DNA from: Ralstonia pickettii
GTDB taxonomy: Bacteria > Pseudomonadota > Gammaproteobacteria > Burkholderiales > Burkholderiaceae
Direction of reading: 5' to 3'
Length of the DNA: 64,000 nucleotides
Assembly: GCF_030582395.1 (NCBI RefSeq)
Contig: NZ_CP104382.1
Location: forward strand, 186,001 to 250,000
The notes under the pieces are model-generated. The model saw only the letters and a list, made by a program, of their open reading frames with translations, did not search any database and had not been told where the DNA came from. The position numbers were made by a program, and so were the translations under genes. Of the stretch, positions 1 to 8,215 are shown one piece after another; the stretch's first letter is position 1, and every line of letters starts with the position of its first letter.

Positions 1-2
1 CA

Positions 3-266
3 TTCGTCGCGGCCGTCACCGAAATGATGCAGACGCAGCCGAACGCAACGGCCGCGGAGCTGGCGGCGACGCGCGTGCCCGTGACGATCGCACACAGCGA
101 ACACGACGAGTTCATCCGCCCCGAACACGCCCACTATCTGGCGCGGACCATCCCAGATGCCCGGTTCGTATTGCTGCCGGGCGTGAGCCATTTCGCCCCA
201 TTGCAGAAGCCCGCGTTGTTCAACGACGCCGTGCTCGCATTTCTGCACGGGCTTCCTCCGCTGTAG
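3..266 (+). CDS. alpha/beta hydrolase, C-terminal fragment (5' end outside window)
   Basis: Only the last 87 residues are present; the reading frame is open to the left edge, so the ATG at 24 is probably internal. The fragment has the end of an alpha/beta-hydrolase fold: a strand leading into HSEHDEFI, where the Asp is the usual acid of the catalytic triad, then LLPGVSHFAP, whose His fits the catalytic base. Substrate cannot be told from this part, because the nucleophile elbow and lid lie outside the window. It reads towards the convergent thioesterase gene, with two inverted DnaA-type boxes between them. Confidence 0.75.
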   Translation, partial: FVAAVTEMMQTQPNATAAELAATRVPVTIAHSEHDEFIRPEHAHYLARTIPDARFVLLPGVSHFAPLQKPALFNDAVLAFLHGLPPL

Positions 267-285
267 GCTGCGTCAGGGCCGATGC

Positions 286-322
286 GTTATCCACAGAAAC
301 AGTGGGTAAGCCTGTGGATAAC
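286..322. promoter_or_regulatory. pair of inverted consensus DnaA boxes
   Basis: TTATCCACA at 287-295 and its exact reverse complement TGTGGATAA at 313-321 form a perfect 10-bp inverted repeat with a 17-bp centre. Each half equals the strongest DnaA 9-mer. No dnaA, dnaN or gidA gene and no further box cluster is seen nearby, so this is not recognisably an origin. It could titrate or load DnaA. It could also act as a hairpin between two convergent genes, although no T-tract follows. Confidence 0.5.
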
Positions 323-424
323 AATGCGCGACCGCGGTACCACGCGGTTCGCAGTGCTTTGCCGTCTGCGTAGGCAGGCTGGCGCGACGCGGGGTGTCGC
401 CGCGCTGCCGATTTCAATGTGCGT

Positions 425-928
425 TTAATTGTTCGCGACGGGCGGGCTGTACGTTGCTTTGATGGCCTTGTGCCGGGCTTCCATTTCCTGGCGCAGGGCG
501 CGGCGCTGCTGCGCGGCTTCAAAGCGTTCCTTTTCCTCTGCGTTGGCGGGCATCAGCGGCGGTACGTCGGCCGGTTTGCCGTCGTCATCGACAGCCACCA
601 TCGTGAAATAGCAGCTGTTGGTATGGCGCACGACCTGGTTGCGGATGTTCTCCGTGACCACCTTGATGCCGATTTCCATCGACGTGCGGCCGGTGTAGTT
701 GACCGACGCCAGGAACGTCACCAGTTCACCCACGTGAATCGGCTGGCGGAACACTACCTGGTCCACCGACAGCGTGACCACATAGCGGCCGGCATAGCGG
801 CTCGCGCATGCATACGCAACCTGATCGAGAAACTTGAGGATGTGGCCGCCGTGCACGTTGCCGGAAAAATTGGCCATGTCGGGCGTCATCAGCACGGTCA
901 TGCTGAGCTGGTGGGATTGCGTATTCAT
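425..928 (-). CDS. acyl-CoA thioesterase, YciA/BACH-type hotdog protein
   Basis: A 167-residue cytoplasmic hotdog-fold hydrolase expected to release CoA from acyl-CoA. The N-terminal part holds MANFSGNVHGGHILKFLDQ, the helix signature of this family with its catalytic Asp. It is followed by the strand YVVTLSVDQVVFRQPIHVGE and by GRTSMEIGIKV. The last 35 residues are a charged helical tail. Length and motifs match the YciA/cytosolic acyl-CoA hydrolase family; the preferred chain length cannot be deduced. It stands alone, convergent with the hydrolase to its left and divergent from the copper operon to its right. Confidence 0.88.
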   Translation of the reverse strand: MNTQSHQLSMTVLMTPDMANFSGNVHGGHILKFLDQVAYACASRYAGRYVVTLSVDQVVFRQPIHVGELVTFLASVNYTGRTSMEIGIKVVTENIRNQVVRHTNSCYFTMVAVDDDGKPADVPPLMPANAEEKERFEAAQQRRALRQEMEARHKAIKATYSPPVANN

Positions 929-1100
929 GGGGCGTTGAAGCAGAAATGATGGGGAAAGCAGGGCGCGCAGAAATGGGTACGCAACTGCCAGCCATTGTGC
1001 CGTGCGCGGCGCACGTTGTGCTGCATTGCGTGAAATTTGATGGCATCGCGCTACACTAGCGCCTTCCGCCGCAAACGATTTTCAGCCCATCCGGTTTTCG

Positions 1101-1496
1101 ATGCACCGCTTGCTGACCCGCCTCCTGCTCTGGCTGGTCGTCCTGGCACTGCCCCTGCAAGGGTTTGCCGCGACGGCCATGATGGCGCGCGGCGGTGCAA
1201 TGGACGATGCGGCGGTTGTCATGGTCGCGCCGGAGGACGGTGCCGTCATTTCCGGTGCCTGCCATGAGCACGAAGACGCCATGACTTCCGGCGCCGAGTC
1301 GAAAGCGCCGGCACAGTCGCACTGCAAGACCTGCCCGATCTGCGCGACGTGTTCGCTCGGTTCGGTCGTCCCCCTGGCCGCCAGTCTTGGTGTGCCGCTG
1401 ATCAAGCTGCCGGCCGCTGCGCCGCGTGGCCTCGCCGTTTCCTTCCGCAGCTTCATTCCCGAAGCGCTTCAACGTCCACCCTCGATTCGCGTTTGA
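1101..1496 (+). CDS. secreted Cys/His-rich small protein heading the copper operon
   Basis: A 131-residue protein of no recognised family. It begins with a signal peptide (hydrophobic segment about 5-24 ending FAA). A central stretch has possible metal ligands: Met pairs near 27, then CHEHED, then HCKTCPICATC with four Cys within ten residues. The C-terminal third is hydrophobic then basic. Similar short Cys/His proteins often open heavy-metal resistance operons in metal-tolerant betaproteobacteria. Together with the genes that follow, this suggests periplasmic copper binding or sensing, but that is inference. The gene is 97 nt upstream of the next small protein and on the same strand. Confidence 0.6.
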   Translation: MHRLLTRLLLWLVVLALPLQGFAATAMMARGGAMDDAAVVMVAPEDGAVISGACHEHEDAMTSGAESKAPAQSHCKTCPICATCSLGSVVPLAASLGVPLIKLPAAAPRGLAVSFRSFIPEALQRPPSIRV

Positions 1497-1592
1497 CGCC
1501 ACCAGTCCGTCCATAGAGTGGGCTGGCCTCTGGTTCTGCGGCTTCGTGCACGGCACGCGGCCGTATGTCATCACGCCTGATCGAGGTTTCTC

Positions 1593-1934
1593 ATGCTTTT
1601 CACACGAAGGTTCGTGGCCGCCGCGCTGCTGGCGTTGGCGCCGCCATGGGTTTTGGCGCAGGGCGGGGCGTCTGCGCCGACAGCTTCCCCAACTGATCCA
1701 CTGAACGCGGACGCCGCTGTGCCGGACATAGCCGCGCCGCGCACATTCGACAGTTATCACGCGTATCGCGATACCGGACCCGCACCCTGGCGCGAGACCA
1801 ACGCGGCCGTGAGGCCCCAGCCCGGCGGCGCGGCGCATGGCAGCCACGCAGGACACAGCCTGCCCGCGAGCGCGCCGGCCGCTTCCTCCAACAAGCCTGC
1901 CGGCGAGTCCATGCCCGGCATGCATCACCACTAG
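1593..1934 (+). CDS. secreted Met/His-rich small protein of the copper operon
   Basis: A 113-residue exported protein with a signal peptide (about 1-22, ending VLAQ). The mature part is Ala/Pro-rich and probably disordered, and ends in His and Met: AHGSHAGHS and the terminal MPGMHHH. Such composition is typical of copper-binding periplasmic proteins, but no family is recognised. It ends only 8 nt before the TolC-family gene, so the two are almost certainly cotranscribed. A role as copper buffer or donor to the multicopper oxidase is possible and unproven. Confidence 0.65.
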   Translation: MLFTRRFVAAALLALAPPWVLAQGGASAPTASPTDPLNADAAVPDIAAPRTFDSYHAYRDTGPAPWRETNAAVRPQPGGAAHGSHAGHSLPASAPAASSNKPAGESMPGMHHH

Positions 1935-1942
1935 GAGGCACC

Positions 1943-3352
1943 GTGCTCAAACCATCCACATGCCGCCTTGTCCTGTGGGCGCTGGCCGCCACGCTGCTGC
2001 TGGGCGGCTGCGCCACCATCACGCAAGACAGCGGCTTCAAGACCGTTGCCGATGTGGCGCGCGAAAGGCTCGGGAAAGACGCCACGTGGCAGCGTTCACC
2101 GGAAGCACGCGACAGCGCCGCGCAACGCACGCGCGAGCTGCTCGCCCAGCCCCTGACGATGGACACTGCCGTGCAGATCGCACTGCTGAACAACCGTGGT
2201 CTGCAGGCTTCGTATGCGGAGCTGGGCTTGTCCGAAGCCGCGCTCGTGCAGGCCAGCCGCTTGCCGAATCCCGGTTTCAGTTTCAAGCGCACGCGCCGCG
2301 GCGGCGACTTGTCGATCGAGCGCACGTTCTCGCTGTCGTTCCTGAACCTGCTGACGTTGCCGATGGCCACGCGCATCGAAGGCCGTTACTTCGAGCAGAC
2401 CAAGTTGCTGGTCGCCAACCGGATGCTGCAGGTGGCCGCAGAGACACGCCGCGCATACGTCAATGCCGTCGCTGCGGAGCAATCTGCGCGCTATGCCGAG
2501 CAGGTTCAGCAAGCCGCCGAAGCCGGGGCCGAGTTCGCCAAGCGCCTGGCGTCTGCGGGCAACTTCAGCAAGCTGGATCGCGCGCGTGAGCACGCTTTCT
2601 ATGCAGAGGCCACCGCCACCTTGGCGCGCGCGCGCCAGCAGGCGCAGGCCGAGCGCGAAGCGTTGATCCGCCTGCTGGGTGTATGGGGCGCAGATACCGA
2701 CTTCAAGCTGCCGGAACGGCTGCCCGACCTGCCGAAGGATCGCCCTGAACTGCAGCAGATCGAGGCCTATGCGCTGCGCAACCGGCTCGATATCCAGGCC
2801 GGCAAGTTGCAGGTCGAGGGGTTGGCATCGTCGCTGGGGCTCACGCAGGCTACGCGCTTCATCAACGTGCTCGACCTCGGCTACGTGCGCAACAGCAAAT
2901 CCAACGAACCACGCGAAACGGGTTACGAGATCAGCATCGAGATCCCGCTGTTCGACTGGGGCGGCGCCCGCGTGGCACGTGCGCAGTCGATCTACATGCA
3001 GGCCGCCGATCAGCTTGCCGACACGGCTGTGCGTGCGCGTTCCGAAGTGCGCGAATCGTACGTGCGCTACCAGACCGCATACGACCTCACGCGCCACTAC
3101 CGCGACGAGGTCGTACCCGTGCGCAAGCGCATCTCCGACGAGATGCTGCTGCGCTACAACGGCATGCTCGTGAGTGTGTTCGAACTGCTGGCCGATGCGC
3201 GCGAGCAGGTGAATGCCGTGAACGGCTACATCGACGCGCTGCGCGATTACTGGATTACACAGACCGACCTGCAGATGGCGCTGGGCGGCAAGCTGCCGAC
3301 GGCTGAAGCGAATGCGGCCACCACAGCGCCGAACCCTCCTCAAGGACATTGA
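1943..3352 (+). CDS. TolC-family outer-membrane efflux lipoprotein
   Basis: A 469-residue outer-membrane factor of the TolC/CusC superfamily. The lipobox LLGGC gives a lipidated Cys near residue 23. The rest is mostly long amphipathic helices, with the repeat features of the family such as TAVQIALLNNRGLQASYAEL near 75 and a second copy starting RPELQQIEAYALRNRLDIQA. The start is a GTG at 1943 with a good Shine-Dalgarno sequence (AGGAGG at 1933-1938). It lies inside the copper operon, but no RND pump or membrane-fusion gene is present here. It must pair with an inner-membrane partner encoded elsewhere or have a different role. The next gene starts 2 nt after its stop. Confidence 0.88.
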   Translation: MLKPSTCRLVLWALAATLLLGGCATITQDSGFKTVADVARERLGKDATWQRSPEARDSAAQRTRELLAQPLTMDTAVQIALLNNRGLQASYAELGLSEAALVQASRLPNPGFSFKRTRRGGDLSIERTFSLSFLNLLTLPMATRIEGRYFEQTKLLVANRMLQVAAETRRAYVNAVAAEQSARYAEQVQQAAEAGAEFAKRLASAGNFSKLDRAREHAFYAEATATLARARQQAQAEREALIRLLGVWGADTDFKLPERLPDLPKDRPELQQIEAYALRNRLDIQAGKLQVEGLASSLGLTQATRFINVLDLGYVRNSKSNEPRETGYEISIEIPLFDWGGARVARAQSIYMQAADQLADTAVRARSEVRESYVRYQTAYDLTRHYRDEVVPVRKRISDEMLLRYNGMLVSVFELLADAREQVNAVNGYIDALRDYWITQTDLQMALGGKLPTAEANAATTAPNPPQGH

Positions 3353-3354
3353 AC

Positions 3355-4653
3355 ATGGTTTCCCGACGTCAATTTCTCGGCGGCACGGGCGCGGCCATGC
3401 TGGGCGCAGCGATGGTCTCGCGCGCTGGCGCGGCCTCGCTGCCCGAAGCACCGCTGCAAACGAAGCCCGCCACGCAACCGCCCCTTGCGCCGCCCAACGG
3501 CCGGCCCTACAACCCCGTCGTGACCCTCAACGGTTGGACGCTGCCATGGCGCATGCGCGGTGGCTGGAAGGAGTTCCACCTCGTGGCCGAACCGGTCGAG
3601 CGCGAATTCGCGCCCGGCATGACGGGCCACCTCTGGGGCTACAACGGCCAGAGCCCCGGCCCGACGATCGAATGCGTGGAAGGCGATCGCGTGCGCATCT
3701 TTGTCACCAACAAGCTACCCGAGCACACCACGGTGCACTGGCACGGCATGATCCTGCCCGCCGGCATGGACGGTGTGGGTGGCCTTTCGCAGCCGCACAT
3801 TCCACCGGGCAAGACCTTCGTCTACGGGTTCGAGATGAAGAAGTCCGGCACCTTCATGTACCACCCGCATTCCGACGAGATGGTGCAAATGGCGATGGGC
3901 ATGATGGGCTTGATCGTCGTGCATCCGAAAGACCTGGCGCAGCACCGTGTCGACCGCGATTTTGTCTTCCTGCTTGCCGCGTACGACATCGACCCCGGCT
4001 CCTACACGCCGCGCGTGGCGCAGATGACCGACTTCAACATGTGGACGTGGAACAGCCGCGTCTTTCCCGGCATCGACCCATTGCCGGTGCGTCTGGGCGA
4101 CCGCGTGCGCATCCGCATGGGCAACCTCACGATGACGAACCACCCGATGCACCTGCATGGCCACACCTTCGAAGTGGCCGGCACAGACGGCGGCTGGGTT
4201 CAGCCCAGCGCGCGCTGGCCGGAGGTGACGACGGACATTGCCGTGGGCCAGATGCGCGCCATCGAGTTCATCGCAGACAACCCCGGCGATTGGGCCTTCC
4301 ACTGCCACAAGTCGCACCACACGATGAACGCGATGGGGCACAACGTGCCGACCATGATCGGCGTGCAGCAGAAAGACCTCGCCAAGAAAATGAACGCGCT
4401 GGTGCCCGACTACATGGGCATGGGCCAGGCCGGCATGGCCGACATGGGCGAGATGGAAATGCCTCTGCCCAACAACACGCTGCCCATGATGACGGGGCAG
4501 GGCCCGTTCGGCGCCATTGAAATGGGCGGCATGTTCACGGTGATGAAGGTGCGCCGAGATCTGCCGCGCAACAGTTATGCGGACCCCGGTTGGTACAAGC
4601 ACCCCAAGGGCACCGTCGCCTACGAATACACCGGCACCGGCATCGACGACTGA
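3355..4653 (+). CDS. Tat-exported multicopper oxidase
   Basis: A 432-residue periplasmic multicopper oxidase, probably oxidising Cu(I) or an organic substrate. The start is the ATG at 3355 rather than the in-frame TTG at 3349, because this gives a clean Tat signal (SRRQFLGGTG). All four copper-binding segments are visible: HWHG near residue 129, YHPHSDE near 169, HPMHLHGH near 264 and HCHKSHH near 319. The C-terminal region is Met-rich (GMGQAGMADMGEMEMPLP), as in copper-resistance oxidases. It is shorter than CopA-type proteins (about 600 residues). It sits between the outer-membrane factor and a cupredoxin, so it probably works in periplasmic copper detoxification. Confidence 0.9.
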   Translation: MVSRRQFLGGTGAAMLGAAMVSRAGAASLPEAPLQTKPATQPPLAPPNGRPYNPVVTLNGWTLPWRMRGGWKEFHLVAEPVEREFAPGMTGHLWGYNGQSPGPTIECVEGDRVRIFVTNKLPEHTTVHWHGMILPAGMDGVGGLSQPHIPPGKTFVYGFEMKKSGTFMYHPHSDEMVQMAMGMMGLIVVHPKDLAQHRVDRDFVFLLAAYDIDPGSYTPRVAQMTDFNMWTWNSRVFPGIDPLPVRLGDRVRIRMGNLTMTNHPMHLHGHTFEVAGTDGGWVQPSARWPEVTTDIAVGQMRAIEFIADNPGDWAFHCHKSHHTMNAMGHNVPTMIGVQQKDLAKKMNALVPDYMGMGQAGMADMGEMEMPLPNNTLPMMTGQGPFGAIEMGGMFTVMKVRRDLPRNSYADPGWYKHPKGTVAYEYTGTGIDD

Positions 4654-4695
4654 GCGATGCCTCAATCCACATCCAATACGAAACCGAGACCGAAC

Positions 4696-5184
4696 ATGCA
4701 ACGCAATCTGATCCGTTCCACCTTCCTGGCCGCGCTGATGTCCATGGCCGCCATCGTCAACGCCTCCGGCAATCACGCCGGCGGGCATGACCACAGCGAT
4801 GCCGCCATCGGTGAACCCGGCGACGCGACCCGCATCACGCGCACGGTGCACGTCGACATGACCGACACCATGCGCTTCACCCCCGCGCAGATCACCGTTC
4901 AGCGCGGCGAGACCATCCGCTTCGAAGTCATCAACAGCGGGCAGGTGCGGCATGAGATGACGCTGGGCACGCCGGCCGATCTCGTTGCCCACGCCGAGCA
5001 GATGCGCAAGCACCCCGAGATGGAGCACGCCGACGCCAACGCCGTCACCGTTGACCCGGGCCAGCGCGGCGAGATCGTCTGGCACTTCTCGCGCACCGGC
5101 CCGGTGGAGTTTGCGTGTCTGCAGCCGGGGCATTTCGAGGCCGGCATGCGCGGCGCCGTGCAAGTGCGCGGCAACAAGTCCTGA
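4696..5184 (+). CDS. periplasmic cupredoxin-like copper protein
   Basis: A 162-residue exported cupredoxin. From the ATG at 4696 the protein has a normal signal peptide ending VNASG; the earlier in-frame ATG at 4657 would add 13 polar residues. After a His-rich linker (NHAGGHDHSD) comes a beta-sandwich with blue-copper-type ligands: RHEM for the first His, then FACLQPGHFEAGMRG near the C-terminus with Cys, His and Met in the usual order. It follows the multicopper oxidase by 42 nt and may pass electrons or copper to it. This plastocyanin/azurin-like family is common beside copper oxidases in betaproteobacteria. Confidence 0.88.
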   Translation: MQRNLIRSTFLAALMSMAAIVNASGNHAGGHDHSDAAIGEPGDATRITRTVHVDMTDTMRFTPAQITVQRGETIRFEVINSGQVRHEMTLGTPADLVAHAEQMRKHPEMEHADANAVTVDPGQRGEIVWHFSRTGPVEFACLQPGHFEAGMRGAVQVRGNKS

Positions 5185-5221
5185 CCCCTCCCCAACCATC
5201 TCGTTCGACAAGGAGCCCAAC

Positions 5222-5542
5222 ATGTTTCGTCACGCCCTGATGCTGACCGCGCTGCTGGCCGGCGCGCCGTTCGTCCACGCAGCGGAAGACGCTGCCTTTG
5301 CGTCTGCGGCCACCGCTGCCGCCCCCATGTCAGATGGCGAGATCAAGAAGATCGACACCGCTGCGGGCAAGCTGACCATCAAGCATGGTCCCCTCAACAA
5401 CCTTGGCATGGAGCCGATGACGATGGTCTTTCGCGTCCAGGATCCGGCCATGCTTGGCAAAGTGCAGGTTGGCAGCAAAGTTCGGTTTGTTGCGGAGAAA
5501 GTGAATGGCGCACTGACCGTGACGGCCCTGGAGATTCAGTAA
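5222..5542 (+). CDS. CusF-like periplasmic copper-binding protein
   Basis: A 106-residue exported protein: signal peptide ending VHA at about 21, then a small OB-fold-like domain of the CusF/copper-binding family. Key residues are GEIKKIDTAAGKLTIKHGPL, then the family signature MEPMTMVFRV, whose His, Met and Met side chains bind Cu(I) or Ag(I) in CusF. The ATG at 5222 has a good Shine-Dalgarno (AAGGAG at 5210-5215); longer in-frame starts upstream run into the cupredoxin gene. In Cus systems CusF hands Cu(I) to an RND exporter, but no exporter is encoded next to it. It is the last gene of the operon. Confidence 0.88.
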   Translation: MFRHALMLTALLAGAPFVHAAEDAAFASAATAAAPMSDGEIKKIDTAAGKLTIKHGPLNNLGMEPMTMVFRVQDPAMLGKVQVGSKVRFVAEKVNGALTVTALEIQ

Positions 5543-5928
5543 CAAGAACGCGCGCGGGCGCACGCGTGCCCGCGTTCCATGCAGTGGCCGCAGTACCGAT
5601 GGCTCGCCAGCCTCGGATGACAGAAAAGTGTGACGTCACGACAACGGCCATGCGGCGGCCAATGCGCACCGTACGCAAGCCGAGGGCTCGGCGTCAGGAA
5701 TCGTCTCGGGCAGGGCTGAGCCGCAGGATTCTTACGGTACAGTGAGGTCCGCCGCGGATGCGATGCACCGACAGGGCCGACGTGCTGTCTTAAGGGGGGA
5801 GCGCGATCGGCTGCATCGGCGGCAAATTTTGAGTGGTTTATGCGCCACTTCATCTGCACGTTGGGGCTTCAAATTTTTCACCCGAAAAGCAGCGCCCCGA
5901 AGTTTATTTTTGCGGCATCTTTTGGTTC
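5543..5928. other. 386-bp gap between copper operon and GT90 gene
   Basis: No convincing gene. A GC-rich imperfect hairpin lies at about 5552-5576, just after the copper operon stop, but no T-run follows. A GTGACGTCAC palindrome lies at 5630-5639. From about 5820 the base composition turns abruptly AT-rich and stays so into the glycosyltransferase gene. A GTG at 5833 is in frame with that gene and could be an alternative start. Confidence 0.4.
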
Positions 5929-6936
5929 ATGCGTCATCTCACGTACCGTTTGAGCAGGGTCTCTGCAAGAAAATTCTGGTATTACTTTTCGAATGCCTCC
6001 AGCCATTTTCTCGCCCGTGCTACAAAAAATGGAAGAGCTGAAGCGATTCTGAAAAAGAAAAGCGATCAGCGGCGTATGCAGGACGTCTTTGATCGATTGA
6101 GTTATTACAACTCCGTTTCTGAAACATTCGACCCCAGCAAGAATGCCGTGGAGTATTCAAAGTTCTTGTTGAAATCCTCCACCAGCACCATTGTCAACAA
6201 AAATTGTGAAATAGGGAGCACCTATTTCTATGATCTCGTTGATCTGATGGATTATTTTGGCCCGGGCTACAGCTTTGACTACGACTGCGGGGACGTGACC
6301 GCTGAGCCGAACCACCCGGCGTTCGTAAAGAGCCGGCCGATCAAGACTAGCCCCCATAACGGGATTCTGCTGAAGCTCGACGCCATCCGGCATTTTTCGC
6401 TGGCACGCGACACGATCGCCTTCCACGACAAGAAGCCCATGGCGGTTTTCCGCGGTCCTTGCCATCAGGAGCATCGCAAAGCGTTTGTTGAGCGATGCCA
6501 CGACCTTCCAAACGTCAATATCGGCGATACTCGGAAATCGGAGATTGGGAAGGCGACTTACAAATCGCCCATGACGATTGCGGAGCAATTGCGATATCAA
6601 TTCATTGTCAGCGTCGAGGGGAACGACGTTGCAACGAATTTGAAATGGATCATGGCGTCCAATTCGCTTTGCTTCATGCGGCGGCCCCGATATGAGACGT
6701 GGTTCATGGAGGGGAGGCTGATCCCGGAAGTCCATTATGTTCTGCTGAAGGATGATTATTCCGACCTCCAGGAGAAAATGGACCATTACCGGAAATACCC
6801 GGGCGATGCGCTCGCCATCGTCCGTAACGCCAATCGGTGGGTGGCGCAGTTCCTGAACCGTGACCAGGAGCGCCTGCTCGGTTTGATGGTGATCGCGAAG
6901 TATTTCCGATTGTCCGGCCAGCAGGCGTTTTGGTAA
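5929..6936 (+). CDS. GT90 family (LpsA-like) lipopolysaccharide glycosyltransferase
   Basis: A cytoplasmic glycosyltransferase of the CAP10/LpsA family (GT90), expected to add a sugar to lipopolysaccharide or a related surface glycan. The family core lies in the C-terminal half: KTSPHNGILLKLDAIRHF, KPMAVFRGPCHQEHRKAF, and the nucleotide-sugar signature VEGNDVATNLKWIMASNS followed by WFMEGRLIPEVHYVLLKDDYSDL. With the ATG at 5929 it has 335 residues and begins like other LpsA proteins (basic, aromatic KFWYYF). A GTG at 5833 would add 32 residues. The first 400 bp are much more AT-rich than the surroundings, which suggests horizontal acquisition. No other LPS gene lies beside it. Confidence 0.85.
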   Translation: MRHLTYRLSRVSARKFWYYFSNASSHFLARATKNGRAEAILKKKSDQRRMQDVFDRLSYYNSVSETFDPSKNAVEYSKFLLKSSTSTIVNKNCEIGSTYFYDLVDLMDYFGPGYSFDYDCGDVTAEPNHPAFVKSRPIKTSPHNGILLKLDAIRHFSLARDTIAFHDKKPMAVFRGPCHQEHRKAFVERCHDLPNVNIGDTRKSEIGKATYKSPMTIAEQLRYQFIVSVEGNDVATNLKWIMASNSLCFMRRPRYETWFMEGRLIPEVHYVLLKDDYSDLQEKMDHYRKYPGDALAIVRNANRWVAQFLNRDQERLLGLMVIAKYFRLSGQQAFW

Positions 6937-7061
6937 GGCTCGGGCAGGACGGCACATACCGCGTTTGATCCTGCGCAGGCCGGTTGCGTGTGGGGCCTGC
7001 AACGCATACGGCGGCGCGTTACACTCGTTGTCTTTCGCCGTCTTCGTACGCTCTTTTCGAC

Positions 7062-7853
7062 ATGTCTGCGTCTGCCCCCACCGCCGCCCAGGTACACCCG
7101 CTTTCCGACGATCAGCAAGCCTTTTTCAAAGAGCACGGCTACGTCGTGTTGCGCGGCTTCGCCAGCCAGCAAGTGAGCGCCGCGTTGCTTGCAGCCGCGC
7201 AGGACGGGCTGGGCCGCCCGGCGGCACCTGTGGAGCTGGAGACTGACGTCGGCTATGCCGGCGCACCCCTCTCGCGCGAGGCCGAGGGCGGCCAGACGGT
7301 GCGCCGCCTGCTCGACGCCGATTCGCGCGGCACGCCTTATACGGAGTGGGCACGCGACCCGCGCGTGGCCGCCGCGATCGCGCAACTGATCGGTGGCCCC
7401 GTCCACCTTTCGCTCGCGCACCACAATTGCGTGATGACCAAACACCCGGCGTTTGGCACCGCCACACATTGGCACCGCGACAGCCGTTATTGGTCGTTCG
7501 CACGGAACGAACTCGTGTCGTCATGGCTGGCCCTGGTGGAGGAGACGGTCGACAACGGTTGTCTGTGGGTCATTCCGGGCAGCCACAACCTTGACCTGCC
7601 CGCCGACCGGTTCGACGCCAAGCTGTTCCTGCGCCAGGAATTGCCGGAGAACCGGGCGCTGATCGACACCGCGCGTCCCGTGCCGCTGCTGCCCGGTGAT
7701 GTACTGCTGTTCCACTGCAACACCTTCCACGCCGCACGTGCCAACCAAACGGGCGCGGTCAAATTCTCTGCAGTGTTTACGTATTACGGCCCGAATAACC
7801 ATCCCCTGCCAGGAACGCGTTCGTCGGCGCGGCCTGATCCGCTGGTCGGTTGA
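7062..7853 (+). CDS. phytanoyl-CoA dioxygenase (PhyH) family protein
   Basis: A 263-residue Fe(II)/2-oxoglutarate oxygenase. The ATG at 7062 fits the family start; the in-frame ATG at 6984 would add a basic stretch without homology features. The HxD facial-triad pair is in THWHRDSRYW. The third ligand His and the 2-oxoglutarate-binding Arg are probably in LLFHCNTFHAARANQT. The segment NGCLWVIPGSHN between them is characteristic of PhyH proteins. The N-terminal part has the usual FFKEHGYVVLRGF. The substrate is unknown: bacterial members hydroxylate many small molecules. It is monocistronic, 97 nt before a small unknown gene. Confidence 0.88.
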   Translation: MSASAPTAAQVHPLSDDQQAFFKEHGYVVLRGFASQQVSAALLAAAQDGLGRPAAPVELETDVGYAGAPLSREAEGGQTVRRLLDADSRGTPYTEWARDPRVAAAIAQLIGGPVHLSLAHHNCVMTKHPAFGTATHWHRDSRYWSFARNELVSSWLALVEETVDNGCLWVIPGSHNLDLPADRFDAKLFLRQELPENRALIDTARPVPLLPGDVLLFHCNTFHAARANQTGAVKFSAVFTYYGPNNHPLPGTRSSARPDPLVG

Positions 7854-7950
7854 GGTGCGCCCTCCCCCATTTGTAGGTGAGCGGCGGACAGATTTGTGTC
7901 ACGGGCCTTTGCTAAGGTGGTCTTCCAACGATCAACTACGGGGAACCACA

Positions 7951-8172
7951 ATGCCGATTCAGGAAGTGACACATGGCGCGCATGTCATCTTCGTCGATCC
8001 GCTGCAACGCGACGATCATCGCTGGACGGCCCGTTTCCAGATTTGCCGCGCTGGTCATATCGTGCGCGACTGGGAAGACATCGAGATGCCAGAAGGTTTC
8101 ATCTCGCCCCAGCTTGCGTTGAGCGCCAGCGTGCTGCTAGCCGAGCACCGTTTGTCCAGCTTGCCGCACTAG
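7951..8172 (+). CDS. small conserved-looking unknown protein
   Basis: A 73-residue soluble protein with no recognised domain: MPIQEVTHGAHVIFVDPL, then HRWTARFQICRAGHIVRDWEDIE and an alanine/leucine-rich C-terminal helix. It has no signal peptide or membrane segment. The start is supported by a purine-rich GGGGAA 6 nt upstream. A strong terminator at 8189-8215 directly follows, which supports it as a real single-gene unit. Confidence 0.6.
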   Translation: MPIQEVTHGAHVIFVDPLQRDDHRWTARFQICRAGHIVRDWEDIEMPEGFISPQLALSASVLLAEHRLSSLPH

Positions 8173-8188
8173 CCTCCAACGTCATAAG

Positions 8189-8215
8189 CGCCCGCCCACT
8201 CCGGCGGGCGTTTTC
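8189..8215 (+). terminator. rho-independent terminator after the 73-residue gene
   Basis: A perfect 8-bp GC stem (CGCCCGCC at 8189-8196 with GGCGGGCG at 8203-8210), a 6-nt loop, then TTTTCATT. It begins 17 nt after the stop at 8172. Confidence 0.85.

Noticed and set aside
5630..5639. GTGACGTCAC palindrome
   Set aside because: Isolated, not at promoter distance from a start, and short palindromes are frequent in GC-rich DNA.
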